Assembly: GCF_025398155.2 (NCBI RefSeq)
Contig: NZ_CP104562.2
Span: 5,580,001-5,644,000 of the forward strand
Direction of reading: 5' to 3'
Length of the DNA stretch: 64,000 nucleotides
DNA from: Roseateles amylovorans
GTDB lineage: Bacteria; Pseudomonadota; Gammaproteobacteria; Burkholderiales; Burkholderiaceae_C
This document shows positions 59,708-64,000 of the stretch, in pieces (the stretch's first letter is position 1; each line of letters begins with the position of its first letter). The position numbers and the translations under genes were made by a program. Under the pieces are notes generated by a model. That model had not been told where the DNA came from. It did not search any database and saw only the letters and a list, made by a program, of their open reading frames with translations.

Positions 59708-62203
59708 TCAAACGTTGACGCGGACAGGGAGGGAGGGCGCCGTCTGCGCGCCGGCAGCCGGCGCTGGCGGCGACAAGGCCTCGAACTGCCGCAGGTCGAC
59801 CTGAGCCTTGCTGAACTCGAACCACGGATCAGGCTCGCCATCGAGCGCGAACTGCAGCTCGGCCCACAGCGCCTTGCGCCCCTCGTGGTCCTCCAGGATG
59901 CGACGCTTCACATGGTCCAGGCCCACACGCGCCACGTAATGGACGGTGCGCTCCAGGTACCAGCCTTCCTTGCGATAGAGCTGCATGAAGGCGCCGGTGT
60001 ACTCCAGCACCTCGTCGGCGGTCTTGAGCTTGGTGAAGAACTGGGCGACCTCGGTCTTGATGCCGCCGTTGCCCGCAATCACCATCTCCCAGCCGGAGTC
60101 GACGCCGATGATGCCGACGTCCTTGATGCCCGCCTCTGCGCAGTTGCGCGGGCAGCCGCTGACCGCGAACTTCACCTTGTGCGGCGCATACATGCGCCAC
60201 ATCGCGCGCTCCAGGTCCTTGCCCATCTGGGTGCTGTCCTGCGTGCCCATGCGGCACCACTCGGAGCCGACACAGGTCTTCACCGTCCGCAGCGCCTTCG
60301 CATACGCATGGCCGCTGGGCATGCCGATGTCTTTCCAGACGCTGACCAGGTCCTCCTTCTTCACACCCAGCAGATCGATGCGCTGGCCGCCGGTGACCTT
60401 CACCGTGGGAATCCGGTATTTGTCGACCGCATCGGCGATGCGGCGGAGTTCATCGGCCGAGGTCTCGCCGCCCCACATGCGCGGAATCACCGAATAGGTG
60501 CCGTCCTTCTGGATGTTGGCATGGCTGCGCTCGTTGATGAGGCGCGACTGCGGGTCATCCACCGCCTCCTTCGGCCAGGTCGAGATCAGGTAGTAGTTCA
60601 GCGCCGGGCGGCAGGTGGCGCAGCCGTTGGGCGTCTTCCAGTCCAGGTGCCGGAAGAGATCGGCCATGCTCACCAGGTGGTGGTCGACGATCGCGTCGCG
60701 CACTTCCTGATGGCTGTGCTCGGTGCAGCCGCAGATCGCCTTTTTCTTCGGCGTGGCCGAATAGTCGCCACCAGCGGTGAACATCAGCAGTTGCTCGACC
60801 AAGCCGGTGCAGGAACCGCAGGACGCGCTGGCCTTGGTGTGCTTGCGCACTTCCTCCAGCGTGAACAACCCCTTCTCCTTGATCGCCTTGCAGACGGCGC
60901 CCTTGGTGACGCCGTTGCAGCCGCAGACCTCGTCGCTGTCGGCCATGGCGGCGGCCTTGTGGTGGCCCTCATGGCCGACATCGCCGAGGCTGCTCTCGCC
61001 AAACATCAGCTTGTCGCGGATGTCGGCGATCCGGCGGCCCTCGCGCAGCAGCTTGAAATACCAGCTGCCGTCCACGGTGTCGCCATACAGGCATGCGCCG
61101 ACCAATCGGTCCTCCTTGATGACCAGCTTTTTGTAGACACCGGCGAAGGGATCGCTCATCACGATCTCTTCCGTGCCCGGCCCGCCCATGAAGTCGCCGG
61201 CGGAAAACAGATCGATGCCGGTGACCTTGAGCTTGGTGCTGGTCTGGCTGCCCAGATAGCGCCCGATGCCGAACTGGGCCAGATGGTTCGCGCAGACCTT
61301 GCCCTGCTCGAACAGCGGCGCCACCAGCCCATAGGCGATGCCCCGATGGGCGGCACATTCACCGACGGCATAGATGCGGGGATCCGTGACCGTCTGTAGC
61401 GTGTCGGTCACCACCACGCCGCGGTGGCAATGCAGGCCGGCGCGCTCCGCCAGCGCGGTGTTGGGCCGGATGCCCGCGGCCATCACCACCAGATCCGCCG
61501 GAATCTCCTCGCCGCCGCGGAAGCGGACGGCCATCACGCGCCCATCGGCATCGCCGATCAATGCCTCGGTCTGGGCGCCCATGCGAAAGCGCAGGCCGCG
61601 ATCCTGCAAGGACTGGCGCAACAGCGCGCCGGCCTGGTCATCGAGCTGGCGCTCCATCAGCCAGTCGTTCAGATGCACCACGGTGACCTGCATGCCGCGC
61701 CGCATCAGTCCGTTGGCCGCTTCCAGGCCGAGCAGCCCACCGCCGATCACCACCGCATGCTGATAGCGGGTGGCGGCGTCGATCATCGTTTGGGTGTCGG
61801 TGATGTCGCGGTAGCCGATCACGCCCGCCAGGTCCTTGCCGGGGATGGGCAGGATGAACGGGTTGGAGCCGGTGGCGATCAGCAGGCGGTCGTAGGCGGC
61901 GGTGGTGCCGTCGGCGGCCACCACCTGGCGGCGCACGCGATCGATCTCGGTCACGGTCTTGCCCAGATGCAGACGGATGCCGTGCTCGTCGTACCAGGAC
62001 AGCGGATTGAGGATGATCTCGTCGAGCGTCTGCTCGCCGGCCAGCACGGGGCTGAGCAGGATGCGGTTGTAGTTGGGATGCGGCTCGGCGCCGAAGACGG
62101 TGATGTCGTAGAGATCGGGCGCGATCTTGAGCAGTTCCTCGATCGTGCGCACGCCGGCCATGCCGTTGCCCACCATCACCAGTTTCATCCGTGTCGTGCT
62201 CAT
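59708..62203 (-). CDS. nirB: NADH-dependent nitrite reductase large subunit
   Basis: An 831-aa siroheme flavoprotein that reduces nitrite to ammonium in the cytoplasm. FAD/NAD domain first (VGNGMAG, residues 11-17; VVIGGGLLGLEAANGL near 146-161), then a BFD-type [2Fe-2S] domain (C427, C429, C-x2-C near 459-462), then the nitrite/sulfite reductase part with siroheme-[4Fe-4S] ligands C644-x5-C650 and C684-x3-C688 (CVGSEWC ... CPRNC). AAGGAG precedes the ATG. It follows the ABC ATPase gene by 70 bp. Confidence 0.98.
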   Translation of the reverse strand: MSTTRMKLVMVGNGMAGVRTIEELLKIAPDLYDITVFGAEPHPNYNRILLSPVLAGEQTLDEIILNPLSWYDEHGIRLHLGKTVTEIDRVRRQVVAADGTTAAYDRLLIATGSNPFILPIPGKDLAGVIGYRDITDTQTMIDAATRYQHAVVIGGGLLGLEAANGLMRRGMQVTVVHLNDWLMERQLDDQAGALLRQSLQDRGLRFRMGAQTEALIGDADGRVMAVRFRGGEEIPADLVVMAAGIRPNTALAERAGLHCHRGVVVTDTLQTVTDPRIYAVGECAAHRGIAYGLVAPLFEQGKVCANHLAQFGIGRYLGSQTSTKLKVTGIDLFSAGDFMGGPGTEEIVMSDPFAGVYKKLVIKEDRLVGACLYGDTVDGSWYFKLLREGRRIADIRDKLMFGESSLGDVGHEGHHKAAAMADSDEVCGCNGVTKGAVCKAIKEKGLFTLEEVRKHTKASASCGSCTGLVEQLLMFTAGGDYSATPKKKAICGCTEHSHQEVRDAIVDHHLVSMADLFRHLDWKTPNGCATCRPALNYYLISTWPKEAVDDPQSRLINERSHANIQKDGTYSVIPRMWGGETSADELRRIADAVDKYRIPTVKVTGGQRIDLLGVKKEDLVSVWKDIGMPSGHAYAKALRTVKTCVGSEWCRMGTQDSTQMGKDLERAMWRMYAPHKVKFAVSGCPRNCAEAGIKDVGIIGVDSGWEMVIAGNGGIKTEVAQFFTKLKTADEVLEYTGAFMQLYRKEGWYLERTVHYVARVGLDHVKRRILEDHEGRKALWAELQFALDGEPDPWFEFSKAQVDLRQFEALSPPAPAAGAQTAPSLPVRVNV

Positions 62204-62273
62204 GTGCGGGTCTCCTTGGGCAGCGCTCCGCCACGCCGGGCGCGTGCGGGCCGGCGGCGGGGAGCGACGGGGA

Positions 62274-63074
62274 TCAGGCGGCGGCCTGGTTGTGGCGATG
62301 CCGGGTGTAGAGGAAGTCGATCACGGCCTTGCGGGCGTGCACATAGCCGAGGTCTTCGGCCAGGGCGACGCGGTCGCGGGGTCGTGGCAGGGGGACCTTC
62401 AGGATCTCGCCGATCGTGGCGGCGGGGCCGTTGGTCATCATCACCACCCGGTCGGACAGCAGCACCGCCTCGTCCACGTCATGGGTGACCATGACGACGG
62501 TGCTCTGGGTGCTGGCGACGATCTTCAGCAGCTCGTCCTGCAGATGGGCGCGGGTGAGCGCATCCAGTGCGCCGAAGGGTTCGTCCATCAACAGCACCTT
62601 GGGCTCCATCGCCAGGGCGCGTGCGATGCCGACGCGCTGCTTCATGCCACCGGAGATCTCGTGCGGGCGCTTGAACATGGCGTGGCCCATGCCGACCAGC
62701 TGCAGCGCGGCCTCGGTGCGTGCGTCCCATTGGTGCCTGGACTCGTGGCGACCGAACACCGACTCCACGGCGAGGCGCACGTTGTCGAAGCAGGAGAGCC
62801 AGGGCAGCAGCGAGTGGTTCTGGAACACGACCGCGCGCTCGGGCCCGGGCCCGGCGATCTCGCGACCGTCGCACAGCAGTCCGCCGGCGCTTGGCCGCAG
62901 CAGCCCAGCGATCAGGTTCAGCAGCGTCGACTTGCCGCAGCCGGAATGGCCGATCAGCGTCACGAACTCGCCTCGATCGATGTCGAGATCGATCTCACGC
63001 AGCGCATGGAATCGTCCCTGCCGTGACGAGAACACCATCTCGGCTTGCTGAATGCGGATGAAAGGAACGCTCAT
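62274..63074 (-). CDS. Nitrate ABC transporter ATP-binding protein
   Basis: A 266-aa ABC ATPase of the nitrate/sulfonate/taurine class (NrtD/NasD-like). Walker A GHSGCGKST (about 44-52), Q loop VVFQNHSLLPW, signature ISGGMKQR, Walker B VLLMDEPFGALDALT and H loop VTHDVDEAVLLSD. It energises nitrate uptake through the NrtB-type permease encoded next. The ATG at 63074 follows GAGG. The 415-bp gap to nrtB is filled by a triplicated repeat, yet gene order implies one transcript. Confidence 0.93.
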   Translation of the reverse strand: MSVPFIRIQQAEMVFSSRQGRFHALREIDLDIDRGEFVTLIGHSGCGKSTLLNLIAGLLRPSAGGLLCDGREIAGPGPERAVVFQNHSLLPWLSCFDNVRLAVESVFGRHESRHQWDARTEAALQLVGMGHAMFKRPHEISGGMKQRVGIARALAMEPKVLLMDEPFGALDALTRAHLQDELLKIVASTQSTVVMVTHDVDEAVLLSDRVVMMTNGPAATIGEILKVPLPRPRDRVALAEDLGYVHARKAVIDFLYTRHRHNQAAA

Positions 63075-63097
63075 CACAGTGACCTCACTTCAACCGG

Positions 63098-63504
63098 CCC
63101 AAGGCCGACACACGATCCACTCCCCCCGAAGCCCACCGACAGAGAGGCTCAGAGAAGAGGCCAAAGGCCGACATATCCAGCGGAGCAACGAGATCCGGCT
63201 TTGCCGAGCTCGCTGCTCGCCCCCGGGGGCCGGCGCCAGCCGGTAGGGGGCCGTCACCCCGCTCAAAAAGGAGGCCCAAGGCCGACATATCCAGCGGAGC
63301 AACGAGATCCGGCTTTGCCGGGCTCGCTGCTCGCCCCCTGGGGGCCGGCGCCAGCCGGTAGGGGGGGCCATCACCCACCCAGAGAGGAGGCCAAAGGCCG
63401 ACATATCCAGCAGAGCAACGAGATCCGGCTTTGCCGGGCTCGCTGCTCGCCCCCTGGGGGGCCGGCGCCAGCCGGTAGGGGGGTACCAATCAACCGGTAG
63501 GGGG
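63098..63504. repeat. Three tandem ~115-bp imperfect direct repeats
   Basis: Copies start at 63157, 63271 and 63387 (spacing 114 and 116 bp), each beginning GAGGCC(A/C)AAGGCCGACATA, with a fragment of a further copy at 63098-63115 and an end fragment (CCGGTAGGGGGG) at 63493-63504. Each unit contains CCGGC-TTT-GCCGG and a CCCC(C/T)GGGG..GCCGGCGCCAGCCGG palindromic cluster. Copies differ at a few sites only. Open frames through it give Pro/Ala-rich shadow peptides, not a gene. The units look like a dispersed palindromic element that has been tandemly copied between nrtB and the ATPase gene. Confidence 0.92.
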
Positions 63505-64000
63505 GATCAATTTGATCAACACCCATTCGAGCAGCATGCCGACGATGCCGATCACGAAAATCGCGATGATGATGTGCTGCACATTGAGGTTGTTCCACTC
63601 GTCCCACACCCAGAAGCCGATGCCCACGCCGCCGGTCAGCATCTCCGCCGCCACGATCACCAGCCACGCGGTGCCCACCGACAGCCGCACGCCGGTCAGC
63701 ATGTAGGGCAGCACGGCCGGCAACAGGATGCGCGTCACCAGCTTCCACTCGGACAGCTGCAGCACCCGGGCCACATTCAGATAGTCCTGCGGCACCCGCT
63801 GCACGCCCACCGCGGTGTTCACCACCATCGGCCAGATCGAGCAGATGAAGATGGTCCAGATGGCCGCCGGGTTGGCGCTCTTGAACACCAGCAGCCCGAT
63901 GGGCAGCCAGGCCAGCGGCGAGACCGGCTTGAGCAGACTGATCAACGGCGACAGCATGCGGCTGGCGAATTCGAAACGGCCGATCACAAAGCCCAGCGGA
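63490..64000 (-). CDS. nrtB: Nitrate ABC transporter permease, C-terminal part
   Basis: The last ~169 codons of an inner-membrane permease of the nitrate/taurine class, running off the right edge. Membrane helices include PLAWLPIGLLVFKSANPAAI and IIIAIFVIGIVGMLLEWVLI. The EAA loop that docks the ATPase reads NVARVLQLSEWKLVTRILLP, followed by AVLPYMLTGVRLSVGTAW. The protein ends IKLIPPTG, with the stop codon lying just inside the right-hand edge of the triplicated repeat region. First visible gene of the nitrate operon (order nrtB, ATPase, nirB, nirD, nasA, cobA). Confidence 0.95.
   Translation of the reverse strand, partial: PLGFVIGRFEFASRMLSPLISLLKPVSPLAWLPIGLLVFKSANPAAIWTIFICSIWPMVVNTAVGVQRVPQDYLNVARVLQLSEWKLVTRILLPAVLPYMLTGVRLSVGTAWLVIVAAEMLTGGVGIGFWVWDEWNNLNVQHIIIAIFVIGIVGMLLEWVLIKLIPPTG

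Noticed and set aside
63085..63490. A protein gene on the minus strand across the triplicated repeats
   Set aside because: The open frame only reflects the repeat units (Pro/Ala/Arg-rich, repeated three times) and has no start signal or family.
63098..63504. A CRISPR array
   Set aside because: The units are ~115 bp and nearly identical along their whole length, without short repeats and variable spacers, and no cas gene is present.

Overview
The window is about 64 kb of GC-rich DNA with a densely packed, mostly housekeeping gene set. Gene content and order (a glyQ-glyS-gmhB-plsC string, zinc-cysteine-poor DksA, LiuR/MccB leucine catabolism genes, HslVU, a nirBD-nasA-cobA nitrate assimilation operon, low-complexity tails on many proteins) point to a betaproteobacterium of the order Burkholderiales, most like the Roseateles/Mitsuaria/Rubrivivax group. 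This is an inference from sequence character; I could not search a database. No tRNA, rRNA, CRISPR array, transposase or prophage gene was seen.

Layout. 1-4.7 kb: 5' part of a methylcrotonyl-CoA carboxylase gene, a TetR regulator, and a two-subunit Tat-exported molybdenum hydroxylase. 4.8-9.3 kb: copper module, with copZ facing copA-cueR-pirin and a CueR-type 19-bp-spacer promoter for each direction. 9.4-17.1 kb: an accessory-looking stretch with two related proteins of unknown function (1098 and 459 aa) that share a collinear N-terminal domain. They flank an azoR-pirin pair and a divergent LysR gene with a clear palindromic operator. 17.1-18.1 kb: a secreted TonB C-terminal-domain protein. 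18.4-25.0 kb: a TPP riboswitch followed by the thiamine operon thiC-thiO-thiS-thiG-thiDE. 25.3-37.9 kb: secreted alkaline phosphatase, a small secreted protein, methyltransferase, PspC protein, esterase, a large S9 peptidase, SAM decarboxylase, a LiuR-like regulator divergent from a metallo-beta-lactamase-fold hydrolase, and a YgjP-type peptidase. 37.9-45.1 kb (minus strand): corC-lnt, glyQ-glyS and gmhB-plsC. 45.3-55.2 kb: a His-rich COG0523 GTPase, dksA, a STAS-like protein, hslV-hslU, an RlaP-like nucleotidyltransferase, coaX (opposite strand) and a chemoreceptor. 55.5-64.0 kb (minus strand): the nitrate assimilation operon in the order nrtB (partial)-ABC ATPase-nirB-nirD-nasA-cobA. Here nitrate import, nitrate reduction, nitrite reduction and siroheme precursor synthesis are made together.

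Most notable points. (1) The pair of uncharacterised paralogues, one with about eleven ~48-residue helical repeats, is the best candidate for something undescribed. (2) The GmhB homologue lacks two catalytic aspartates. (3) The copA promoter lies so close to the gene that its mRNA is predicted to be leaderless, and CueR and perhaps ThiS have long low-complexity N-terminal extensions. (4) Hexanucleotide microsatellites lie in an intergenic region and inside nasA. (5) A triplicated ~115-bp palindrome-bearing repeat separates the nitrate permease and ATPase genes.
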